Shown: positions 54,601 through 61,225 of the stretch, in pieces
Layout: the number at the start of each line of letters is the position of its first letter
How positions within the stretch are numbered: the first letter of the stretch is position 1
Assembly (NCBI GenBank): GCA_027482185.1
Contig: JAIXWF010000012.1
Location: forward strand, 124,001-188,000
DNA: 64,000 nucleotides
Direction of reading: 5' to 3'
Origin: Opitutaceae bacterium
Lineage (GTDB): Bacteria > Verrucomicrobiota > Verrucomicrobiia > Opitutales > Opitutaceae
The notes under the pieces: generated by a model
Database searches by the model: none
Told to the model about the DNA's origin: nothing
What the model saw: only the letters and a program-made list of their open reading frames with translations
Program-made: the position numbers and the translations under genes

Positions 54601-55596
54601 GACGGTTCCCTCGACAACATCGCCTTCGTCTGGAGCGGCGGCAATTGGAACGCCCCGTCCCTCGTCCGCACCACCGCCCTCGGCTCCGGCACGGTCCTCA
54701 CCGTCGACGGCGGCGGCAACCGCGACTTCAACGGCCGCATCGTCTCCGTCGGCGCCGGCGCCACCTTCGTCTGGGAGTCCGCCCACCTCCGCAGCGGCAA
54801 CAACGGCGGCATCGTCAACGCCGGCACGTTCGAGGACCGCAACTCCTTCGGCTACTCGATCCACAATCCCGGCGCCGGCGCCGGCTTCGGCGGCGGATTC
54901 GATTTCACGAACACCGGCACCTACAACAAATCCACCAACGGCACCTCCTACATCAACGTGCCGTTCTCCAATTCCGGTACGGTCAACATCACCGCCGGCA
55001 CCCTCGCGTTCGGTTCCACCTTCACGAACACCGGCACGCTCGCGTTCGCCAACGGCGCCATGGCCACCTTCTCGGCTCCCGTCGCTTTCGATTCGCCCCT
55101 CACCGGCACCGGCACGATCAGCGCACCGTCCGTCACCGCCGGCGGCACCGTCGCCCCCGGCAACTCCCCCGGCACGCTCACGCTCAGCGGCTCCCTCACC
55201 TTGCTCGCCACGAGCAATCTCCTCATCGAGCTCGGCGGCACCGTCCCCGGCGACGACTTCGACGTCCTTTCCGTCGGCTCCAACGCGAGCCTCGCCGGCA
55301 ATCTCACGCTCTCGTTCGTGAACGGCTTCGGCGGCTCGGTTTCGCCGGCCTCCACGTTCGCCATTCTCACGTCCGCCGGTCTCACCGGCGCCTTCGCCAA
55401 CGTCGCCAACGGCCAACGGCTCTTCACCAACGACGGCATCGGCTCCTTTGTCGTGAACTACGGCAGCGGCAGTCTCTTCGCCGCCAACAGCGTCGTGCTC
55501 TCCGGCTTCACGCCGATTCCCGAGCCCTCGACCTACGTTCTCCTCGCCCTCGGCGCCGCCGCCGTGCTCTGGCAGGTCCGCCGCCGCCGCGCCTGA
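48601..55596 (+). CDS. Giant PEP-CTERM surface protein with seven ~200-233-residue repeats
   Basis: 2331 residues. Signal peptide 1-28. The body is low-complexity Gly/Thr/Asn/Ser beta-helix-like sequence of the autotransporter-associated strand type. Seven tandem units are anchored by ANGG (T/S)...FNGTRTL at residues 325, 538, 754, 987, 1220, 1452 and 1648 (spacings 213, 216, 233, 233, 232, 196). A different, also repetitive region follows to about 2150, then a conserved C-terminal domain (VAPGNSPGTLTLSGSLTLLATSNLLIELGG, FDVLSVGSNASLAGNLTLSFVNGF) and a PEP-CTERM signal (PEPSTYVLLALGAAAVLWQVRRRRA at 2307) with membrane segment and basic tail, for exosortase sorting. No enzyme domain. Likely a surface or matrix adhesin; the exosortase is not in the window. 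Confidence 0.92.
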   Translation: MRSRILSSSRLLPLVFAALLVRPPVSGAVIDFNSGTFDWSNPSAWLVVGVPGIPDTARIAAGTLNLDSNFSVGALTMSGGNLTGTGSLTLLGSASTWTGGTLSGTGNLTVASGAVLGIAPASSVTFSNRTLTNAGTVNWTSGTINAGNAASIVNQAGGLFTIGHDGTFAYTGGTRPTFANAGTLAKTAGTGTANLTATLANTGNLSVSSGTLALSGGGSSSGNVTIAAGATLSVPANTFEFAAGSAFSGSGNLTVNGGTAVLGGSSSGNHNIVLTSGTLTVNGTASTSGGGTFSGGTLNGTGTLTVAGPIAQSGTTLTGAGTLIANGGVNVTNSFSFNGTRTLTLGANSTWSNGTIYGGEGTTLNILAGVTLNASGNTTLFGTWYSGTPTVINNAGTFTRSTATGNVDISGTFNNSGTIKVESGTLNLSNGGTHTGTANLTAGTVLALAGNHSFLNGAVIDGTGTLRVTGGTATLSGSNTGTASFGITGGNLTANGNTVTSGGGTFTGGTLNGTGNLTLGGPLGLSGTTLSGAGTLIANGGVNITSSFSFNGTRTLTLGANSTWSNGTIYGGNGTVLNILSGVTLDASANTHLAGTYYGGGGATTVLNNAGTFTRSTSSGTATVDALFNNSGTIKVLTGTLDLGAGGTHTGTANITSGATLALTGGTHTFQPGAVIEGTGTLRVSNGSALFPGNNTGTASFALTGGNLTLSGTTVTTGGGTLTGGTLNGTGNLTLGSLLTLGGSTLSGGGAIVANGGISITNNFSLNGTRTLALGANSTWTAGSIYTGGGTVIDILAGVTLAASANANLFGTYYGSPAAIINNAGTFTRSVSSGTLDLTSVFNNSGTINVQSGTLALGGGGLQSGSINISAGATLSLDGGTHTFQSGAAISGPGTLRVANGTAAFANTSIASSNIVVTGGSASFAGEYSGSANFAVSGGTVAFTGNTVTTGNGTLSGGTLTGTGNFTFGGPLAISGGALTGSGTIFANGGTAITNSVSINGTRTLALGGTSTWSGGSIFSGNGVTYNVPAGATFTASHNGNLYGAYYGGPAAVFNNAGIFTRNTAVGTLDLTSVFNNSGTVNVQTGNLELGGGGAQSGTFQVSPGATLAFTGGTHTFANPASVAGNGTVRVSAGSVNFADAPFSAANIVVNGGSAAFAGNLPVGANLTVSAGTFSFTGNGSSSGNATLTGGTLAGAGNLTFAGPVALAGTTLSGNGTFQANGGTAITNSFSFNGTRTLVLAGNSTWSAGSIFAGGNAVLNIPLTSTLSVSHNANFHGTYYGPTATINNEGTFVRNTATGTLDITAAFNNSGTVNVQTGTLELGGGGAQSGTFQISPGATLAFTGGTHTFANPAAIGGSGTLRVTAGSAAFDTTPIAAANIVVSGGTAAFNGTLPAAANVSVSGGTLAYTGNGTTSGSLTVSAGTLGGAGNLTFTGPAAFSGGTLSGAGTLRANGGVAITNSISLNGNRTLALGANSTWSGGYLYAGGGSVIDILAGVTLTASHTASVFGTYYGGGAATTVVNNAGTFLRNTAVGTFDFSAIFNNSGTVNVQTGTLDLSAGGTHTGAFQIAGGATLSLTGGTHAFANSVSFAGPGTLRLGSGTATFADVSAPATALAMTGGTLAGGNLTVGGPVSLSGGTLTGTGTLAANGGAALSGAINLVNGRTLALGGNSTWSSGALYGGTGSVLSLAPGATLTATADVNLYGTYHGGTTTVFNQQGTFAKTGGTGTTAIVATVNQSGPLNIQSGTVEFSGGGGNSSGPVSIAAGSTLRIQDGLTFGNASQLTGGGTLRLSGGNLVLPGTLALAAFTMESGQLFGTQTFAGVVTWNGGSWSDTVAGATTTVASGGTLNVGGSGFRDFNYRGITAAPGSVVNWNSGYLRGGNGSVFLNQGTFNDLNASGYSFYNPGFGGSFAFVNQGAYVRNTTGTTYFDIPFAQQGTVNINNGHLALRGGATFGGTSVTAVAAGSTLTFGDNFTYTLSAGAQLSGRGSFRQTGGTFVADGSLDNIAFVWSGGNWNAPSLVRTTALGSGTVLTVDGGGNRDFNGRIVSVGAGATFVWESAHLRSGNNGGIVNAGTFEDRNSFGYSIHNPGAGAGFGGGFDFTNTGTYNKSTNGTSYINVPFSNSGTVNITAGTLAFGSTFTNTGTLAFANGAMATFSAPVAFDSPLTGTGTISAPSVTAGGTVAPGNSPGTLTLSGSLTLLATSNLLIELGGTVPGDDFDVLSVGSNASLAGNLTLSFVNGFGGSVSPASTFAILTSAGLTGAFANVANGQRLFTNDGIGSFVVNYGSGSLFAANSVVLSGFTPIPEPSTYVLLALGAAAVLWQVRRRRA
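49440..53960 (+). repeat. Seven long tandem repeats in the first giant PEP-CTERM gene
   Basis: Anchor codons at 49573, 50212, 50860, 51559, 52258, 52954 and 53542 give periods of 639, 648, 699, 699, 696 and 588 bases. Adjacent units share long stretches of near-identical DNA (for example GGCACCTTGATCGCCAACGG at 49561 and again at 50200), so recombination or slippage between units is possible. Confidence 0.88.
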
Positions 55597-55603
55597 TCCC
55601 TCC

Positions 55604-55626
55604 CTCCGGCCGCCGGGCCGGAGTTT
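55604..55626 (+). terminator. Hairpin terminator between the two giant genes
   Basis: CTCCGGCC (55604-55611) pairs perfectly with GGCCGGAG (55616-55623), loop GCCG, followed by TTT and then ACC. Confidence 0.7.
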
Positions 55627-55666
55627 ACCGTGGCCACCGGCCCCGGTTTTCTCCCAGTCTTGGCGT

Positions 55667-58600
55667 GTGACGCGCGCCCGCCTCCGCCATCGTCTCTCCG
55701 CAGGATCCCTCCTGCTGTTTGCCTTCGCCTCCGCCCCCGCCGTTTCGGGCCAAACCGTCGTCGCGTGGGCCGGCGGCTCCGGCTCGTGGCAAACCTCCGC
55801 CAACTGGACCGGCGGCAACGTCCCCGGCTCCGGCAACGCCGCCCAGCTTTCCGCCGGGACCGCCTCGCTCGACGCCAACGCTTCCGTCGTCAATCTGCTG
55901 CTCGCCGGCGGCACTCTCGCCGGCGCCTCCACCCTCACTGTCACCGGCTCCGGCTCCGTCTGGTCCGGCGGTTTGCTCCTCGGCACCGGCACCCTTGCCG
56001 TCGCTTCCGGCGCCACCTTGACCATCTCGGGCTCCGGCACGCGCACCTACGCGCGCGGCGACGGCAACGGCAGCGGCGGACGCACCCTCGAGAACTCCGG
56101 CACGATCGTCTGGTCCGGCCCCGCCCAACTCCTCGGCGGCGACGGCGCCCGCATCCTCAACCAAACCGGCGGTCTCTTCGATCTCCAGTCCGACTCGACC
56201 CTCGGCCACTCCGCCGGCGGCAACCAACCGTCGTTCGCCAACGCCGGCACCTTCCGCAAATCCGCCGGCACCGGCACGTCCACGGTCACCGGCACGCCCT
56301 TCACGAACACCGGCACCGTCGCCGTGCAGACCGGCACCCTCGCGTTCATGTCCCCGGTCACCTCCACCGCCGGCACCTGGACCGCCGCGTCGGGCGCCAC
56401 CCTCACCTTTGCCGGCGGCCAGTCGTTTTCCGGCGGTTCGACCCTGAACGGCGCCGGCACGATCCGCTTCGACGCCGGCACCACGACGCTCAACGGCGCC
56501 ATCGCCGTCCAGAACGTCACCTTCGCGGACGGCACGCTGCAGGGCACGGCCGATCTCACCGGCGCGATGACCTGGACCGGCGGCTCCTGGTCCGGCACCG
56601 GCACCCTCGGTATCACCTCCTCGGGTACGCTCACGCTGGCGGGCGGCGGCACCAAGGTACTCAACCGGGCCGACGGCAACGGCAGCGGCGGCCGCACCCT
56701 CGAAAACTTCGGCACCGTGGTCTGGACCGGCGGCAACATCTCGGGCGGCGACGGCGCCGCCATCGTCAACCGCTCCGGCGCCCTCTTTCGCGCCGAGAGC
56801 ACGGGCACGCTCGGTTTCTCCGGCGGCGGCAACATGCCCACCTTCCTGAACGAGGGCACCTTCACCCGCGGCGGCATCGTTTTGCGGGTCGAGGGTCTCG
56901 ACCCGGATCTTCCCTCCGCTCCGCTCGACGCCGCGTCCGGGCTGCCCGACTCCGGCGTCCGCTTCGTCTCCGCCGTCGGCCCGACCACCACCGTCTCCGG
57001 CTTCAACTTCACCAACACCGGCACCGTCGCCGTCCTCGACGGCACTCTGGAATTCTCCGCCGCCGTCGTCTCCAACGGCGGCACGTTCAACGCTTCGGCC
57101 GGCACCGAGTTGATTTTTTCCGGCGCCAAAACCTTCAACACCGGCACCTCCCTTTCCGGGAGCTCGAACAACATCCGCCTGCTCTCCGGCGCCACCGCCG
57201 TCGCCGGCAGCCTGACCCTGAACCAGGTCGAATTCGCCGGCGGCGATCTCACCGGCAGCGCCAGCATTTCCGGCAACGTCACCTGGACCGGCGGCACCTG
57301 GCGCGGCGCCGATACCGTGACGTTTCTCGCCGGCTCGACCCTCGCGCTCGACGGCACCGCCGCCAAGAACCTGATCCGCGGCGACGGCAACGGCACGGGC
57401 GGCCGCATCCTCCGCTCCGGCGGCGACGTCGTCTGGTCCGGCGCCGGCAACCTCTCCGCCGGCGATCAGGCCGGCATCGACATTCTCGCCGGCGGCGTGC
57501 TCGAAATCCGCAACGACGCGACCTTCGGCCACAATGGCGGCGGCTCCATTCCGTTCCTGAACAACGCCGGCAAGGTCCGCAAACTCGCCTCCGCCGGCAG
57601 CACCGTCTTCAACAGTGTCCAGTTTTCGAATACCGGCCGCCTCGAGCTCCTCGGCGGCACGCTGTCCCTGACCGGCGCCGGCGGCCTGGCGAACCACGGC
57701 ACCGTCGAGATCTCCGCCGGCACGCTCCAGATCTCCGCCTCGGGTCTGTCGGGCACCGGCGGTACCTACCTCGTCCAGGCCGGCGGCCTGCTGCGCTTCA
57801 CCGGCGGCACCCACACCGTCGCCTCGACCGCCTTCGACGGCGCCGGTCTCACCGAGGTCGCCGGCGGCACCCTCGTCGTCGCTTCCGGTTCCGTCGGCGG
57901 CAACTTCCGCCTCGCCTCGGGCACCGTGACCGGCACGGGCACCTTCACCGTCGCCAGCGCCGCCCAGTTCGCTTGGTCCGGCGGCAACCTCCAGGGCACC
58001 GGCACGCTCGCGGTCGCCGCCGGCGGACAGCTGCAGATCGAGGGCGCGGGTTCCAAGTCGTTCTTCCGCGGCGACGGCAACGGCACCGGCGGCCGCGCGA
58101 TTTCCAACGCCGGCACCGTGGTCTGGGCCGACGCCGGCGGCATTTCCGGCGGCGACGGCGCCGCGTTCAACAACCTCGCCGGCGGCGTCTTCTCCATCAC
58201 CGGCGATGCCGCCTTCGGCCACACCGGCGGCGGCGCCGCCCCGACTTTCGCCAACGCCGGCACCCTGCGCAAAACCGCCGGCTCCGGCACAACGGCCCTC
58301 AATCTCGCCGTTTCCAACTCGGGCGTGATCGAGAGCAGGTCCGGCACGTTGCTCCTCGGCGGCGGCGGCAGCGGCAACGGCCAATTCGTCGCCGACGGCG
58401 GCATCCTCGCCTTCGGCACCTCGTACACGCTGACGGACGGCGCCCGTTTCCTCGGCGCCACGTTTTCCAAATTGCTCGCCGGCAATATCAACATTCCCGC
58501 CGCCGCCACCGCCTTCGTCGGCGGCACCGGCGCCGGCAACTTCCGCCTCGACGGCGGCAGCCTCGGCGGCGCGGGCGACTTCGAAATCGGCAACAACGGC

Positions 58601-60805
58601 AACTTCGTCTGGGCCGGCGGCACCATGTCCGCCACCGGCACGACGCGCATCGCTGCCGGCGGTACGCTCTCCGTCATCGAGCCCGTCTTCCACGACTTCT
58701 ACCGCAACGACGGCAACGGCAGCGGCGGCCGCACCATCGAAAACTTCGGCACCTTCGCCTGGAACGCCGGCTCGCTCCGCGGCGGCGACGGCGCCGTCTT
58801 CGCCAACCGCGCCGGCGGGCTCTTCACCATCGCGGGCAGCGGCACCTTCGGCCACACCGGCGGCGGCGCCGCGCCGTCCTTCGTCAACGCCGGCACGATC
58901 CGCAAGACCGGCGCCGGGCCGACCACGTTCTCCGGCACGACCTTCACCTCTTCCGGCCTCGTCGATATCCAGGTCGGCAGTCTCGGGTTTTCGTCTTCTT
59001 TCACGTCCAACGCCGGCTCTTTCGCCACCGCCGCCGGCGCCAGCCTCGCCTTCTCCGGCGGCCAGACGTTCAACTCCGGCACCACCTTCACCGGCGGCGG
59101 CCAAGTCGATCTTGTCGGCGGCACCACGACGCTCGCGGGCACCCTCAACGCCGTGCAACTCAACCTGACCGGCGGCACCGTCGCCGGCTCCGCCGTGCTC
59201 AACGGGATCATCGCCTGGCAGGGCGGCACCTTCGGCGGCACGGGCACGCTGACGATCGCCTCCGGCTCCTCGCTGCTCCTCGGCGGCACCGGCAACCGCG
59301 ATTTCTTCCGCGGCGACGGCAACGGCTCCGGCGGCCGGATCTTCGACAATTTCGGACTCATCCGCGTCCAGAACGACAGCGCCTTCCGCGGCGGCGACGG
59401 CGCTCTCATCCGCAACCGCCCGGGCGCCGTCCTGGAATTCCGCAACGACGCCACCTTCGGCCATACCGGCGGCGGCAATCAGCCGACCCTGATCAACGAG
59501 GGCAGCTTCCGGAAAACCGCCAGCCCCGGCACCACCCTCGTCTCGAACCTGACGGTGAACCACACCGGCACGATCGACGTGCAGTCCGGCACGCTGCGTT
59601 TCCAGTCCGTGCAGTTCACCAGCGACGCCGGGCAATTCACCGTCGCCGCCGGCTCGACCCTGGAATTCGCCGGCACCGACGCCTTCAACAACGGCACCAC
59701 CTTCGGCGGCGCCGGCCGCGTGCTGCTCGGCGGGACCACGTCGTTGTCCGGCAGCATCAATTTCTCCTCGGCTTCCGAGGTCGCCGGCGGCTCGGTCTCC
59801 GGCAGCGCGACGCTCGCGTCCGGCATCCTCAAATGGAGCGGCGGCATTTTCCGCGGCGCCGACACGCTCACCGTCGGCCCGTCCGGCTCGCTCATCGTCG
59901 ACGGCCTCGGCGCCCGCTACTTCATCCGCGGCGACGGCAACGGCACCGGCGGCCGCATCATCGACAACTACGGCACGATGATCGTGCGCAACGAAACCGA
60001 TCTGCTCGGCAACGACGGCGCGCAGCTCATCAACCGCCCGGGCGCCACGCTGACTTTGCTCAACAGCGGCGCCATCGCCCACGGCGGCGGCGGCGCCGAG
60101 CCCACGTTCGTCAACGGCGGCACCCTCACGAAGACCGACAGCCCCGGCACCACCTCGATTTCGATCCCGTTCACCAACACCGGCACCATCGCCGTCGCCT
60201 CCGGCACCCTCGCGATCACCGGCCCGTTCACCAACACCGGCAGCATTTTGCTCTCCGGCGGCAGCCTCCAGGTCTCCGGCACGCTCTCGCTCGGCACGTC
60301 GCCGCTCCTCGGGTCCGGCACCATTTCCGCCACGTCCGTCGTCGCCGGCGGCACCGTCGCCCCGGGCAACTCCCCCGGCTCCCTGAACATCACCGGCAAT
60401 CTTTCCCTGCTCGCGACCAGCTCCCTCCTGATCGAACTCGGCGGCACCGTCGCCGGCAGCGGCTACGACGTCCTCTCCGCCGGCGGCGGGGCCACCCTCG
60501 CCGGCTCCCTGTCGCTCTCTTTCGTCAATGGCTTTGCCGCCAACGTCCAGAATTCGGATACGTTCACCGTCGTCACCGCCGGCGGCAGCGGACTCGCCGG
60601 CGCCTTCGCCAACATCGCCTCGGGCCAGCGTCTTTTCACCACCGACGGCCTCGGCTCCTTCGTCGTCAGCTACGGCTCCGGCAGCCCCTTCGCCGCGTCT
60701 TCGGTCGTGCTCAGCAATTTCCAACCGATCCCCGAGCCGTCCACCTACGCCCTGCTCGCCCTCGGCGCCCTCGCCGTACTCTGGCAGGTCCGCCGCCGCC
60801 GCTGA
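55667..60805 (+). CDS. Second giant PEP-CTERM surface protein with seven ~200-237-residue repeats
   Basis: 1712 residues from a GTG, signal peptide 1-28 (LRHRLSAGSLLLFAFASAPAVSG). Seven repeats are anchored by the motif R(G/A/N)DGNG(S/T)GGR at residues 132, 336, 573, 803, 1015, 1217 and 1423 (spacings 204, 237, 230, 212, 202, 206). The Asp-Gly-Asn-Gly pattern is reminiscent of turn or calcium-loop sequences, without proof. The final ~160 residues and the PEP-CTERM signal (PEPSTYALLALGALAVLWQVRRRR at 1689) are near-duplicates of those in the first giant gene. The GTG is chosen for the signal peptide; no Shine-Dalgarno. Follows the first gene after 70 bases with a hairpin between. Confidence 0.92.
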   Translation: MTRARLRHRLSAGSLLLFAFASAPAVSGQTVVAWAGGSGSWQTSANWTGGNVPGSGNAAQLSAGTASLDANASVVNLLLAGGTLAGASTLTVTGSGSVWSGGLLLGTGTLAVASGATLTISGSGTRTYARGDGNGSGGRTLENSGTIVWSGPAQLLGGDGARILNQTGGLFDLQSDSTLGHSAGGNQPSFANAGTFRKSAGTGTSTVTGTPFTNTGTVAVQTGTLAFMSPVTSTAGTWTAASGATLTFAGGQSFSGGSTLNGAGTIRFDAGTTTLNGAIAVQNVTFADGTLQGTADLTGAMTWTGGSWSGTGTLGITSSGTLTLAGGGTKVLNRADGNGSGGRTLENFGTVVWTGGNISGGDGAAIVNRSGALFRAESTGTLGFSGGGNMPTFLNEGTFTRGGIVLRVEGLDPDLPSAPLDAASGLPDSGVRFVSAVGPTTTVSGFNFTNTGTVAVLDGTLEFSAAVVSNGGTFNASAGTELIFSGAKTFNTGTSLSGSSNNIRLLSGATAVAGSLTLNQVEFAGGDLTGSASISGNVTWTGGTWRGADTVTFLAGSTLALDGTAAKNLIRGDGNGTGGRILRSGGDVVWSGAGNLSAGDQAGIDILAGGVLEIRNDATFGHNGGGSIPFLNNAGKVRKLASAGSTVFNSVQFSNTGRLELLGGTLSLTGAGGLANHGTVEISAGTLQISASGLSGTGGTYLVQAGGLLRFTGGTHTVASTAFDGAGLTEVAGGTLVVASGSVGGNFRLASGTVTGTGTFTVASAAQFAWSGGNLQGTGTLAVAAGGQLQIEGAGSKSFFRGDGNGTGGRAISNAGTVVWADAGGISGGDGAAFNNLAGGVFSITGDAAFGHTGGGAAPTFANAGTLRKTAGSGTTALNLAVSNSGVIESRSGTLLLGGGGSGNGQFVADGGILAFGTSYTLTDGARFLGATFSKLLAGNINIPAAATAFVGGTGAGNFRLDGGSLGGAGDFEIGNNGNFVWAGGTMSATGTTRIAAGGTLSVIEPVFHDFYRNDGNGSGGRTIENFGTFAWNAGSLRGGDGAVFANRAGGLFTIAGSGTFGHTGGGAAPSFVNAGTIRKTGAGPTTFSGTTFTSSGLVDIQVGSLGFSSSFTSNAGSFATAAGASLAFSGGQTFNSGTTFTGGGQVDLVGGTTTLAGTLNAVQLNLTGGTVAGSAVLNGIIAWQGGTFGGTGTLTIASGSSLLLGGTGNRDFFRGDGNGSGGRIFDNFGLIRVQNDSAFRGGDGALIRNRPGAVLEFRNDATFGHTGGGNQPTLINEGSFRKTASPGTTLVSNLTVNHTGTIDVQSGTLRFQSVQFTSDAGQFTVAAGSTLEFAGTDAFNNGTTFGGAGRVLLGGTTSLSGSINFSSASEVAGGSVSGSATLASGILKWSGGIFRGADTLTVGPSGSLIVDGLGARYFIRGDGNGTGGRIIDNYGTMIVRNETDLLGNDGAQLINRPGATLTLLNSGAIAHGGGGAEPTFVNGGTLTKTDSPGTTSISIPFTNTGTIAVASGTLAITGPFTNTGSILLSGGSLQVSGTLSLGTSPLLGSGTISATSVVAGGTVAPGNSPGSLNITGNLSLLATSSLLIELGGTVAGSGYDVLSAGGGATLAGSLSLSFVNGFAANVQNSDTFTVVTAGGSGLAGAFANIASGQRLFTTDGLGSFVVSYGSGSPFAASSVVLSNFQPIPEPSTYALLALGALAVLWQVRRRR
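56040..60120 (+). repeat. Seven long tandem repeats in the second giant PEP-CTERM gene
   Basis: Anchors (GACGGCAACGG) at 56060, 56672, 57383, 58073, 58709, 59315 and 59933 give periods of 612, 711, 690, 636, 606 and 618 bases. Around each anchor the pattern ...NGSGGR, (L/I)-(E/D)-N-F-G-T...GGDGA...GGLF...TFGH.GGG is kept, so whole ~200-residue units duplicated. Confidence 0.86.
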
Positions 60806-60976
60806 AGCACGGCGCCGCTGCGGATCATCGCTTTCCGCTCCGCGCAGGGGCGTCGCTCGCCGACGCCTTGATCGGCCCACCTTCGGTCCTCCGTGCCCTC
60901 CGGCCGACTTCGTGCCCTCCGTCACGGTCCGGTCTTTCAACCTTCACATTGCAACCAAAGTTTTTAGCTGAGTGGG

Positions 60977-61135
60977 GTCACAGAGATCACCGAGCGCAGC
61001 CCGGAGTTCACGGAGGGCGAATTGCCGGATCTGAAATTGGGTTTGCAGCGTACACCGACACGGCGAACGCAAAAGCGCCCGAACTACCATCCATCCCTCG
61101 GTGTTCCTCCGGCTTGCCTCGGTGTACTCCGTGTC
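60977..61135. repeat. Dispersed inverted-repeat element, copy C
   Basis: Left arm 60977-61018 and right arm 61095-61135 match the arms of copies A and B 59 kb away, with the same 154-160 bp overall size. The 420-base gap 60806-61225 contains this element, the TTCAACCTTCAACC-type direct repeats at 60938-60955 and 61152-61166, and no gene I can support. Confidence 0.8.
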
Positions 61136-61225
61136 CAACTGCGTTTTCCAGGTTCAACCTTCAACCCGCCGGCCAAAGCCCACTCCGGCATCGCCTGCCG
61201 CCCGCCGGCCTGTTTCCCTCGGGCC

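Noticed and set aside
49650..55670. 2006-residue plus-strand frame (His/Arg-rich) inside the first giant gene
   Set aside because: Out-of-frame reading of a repetitive gene; the signal peptide and PEP-CTERM signal belong to the other frame.
50446..56046. 1866-residue minus-strand open frame opposite both giant genes
   Set aside because: It arises from the GC-rich repeat codons read in reverse; composition is Ala/Gly/Glu/Arg-rich with no domain, and it spans the end of one real gene and the start of another.
55625..60940. 1771-residue minus-strand open frame opposite the second giant gene
   Set aside because: Same cause as above: repeats read backwards, no motif or plausible start.
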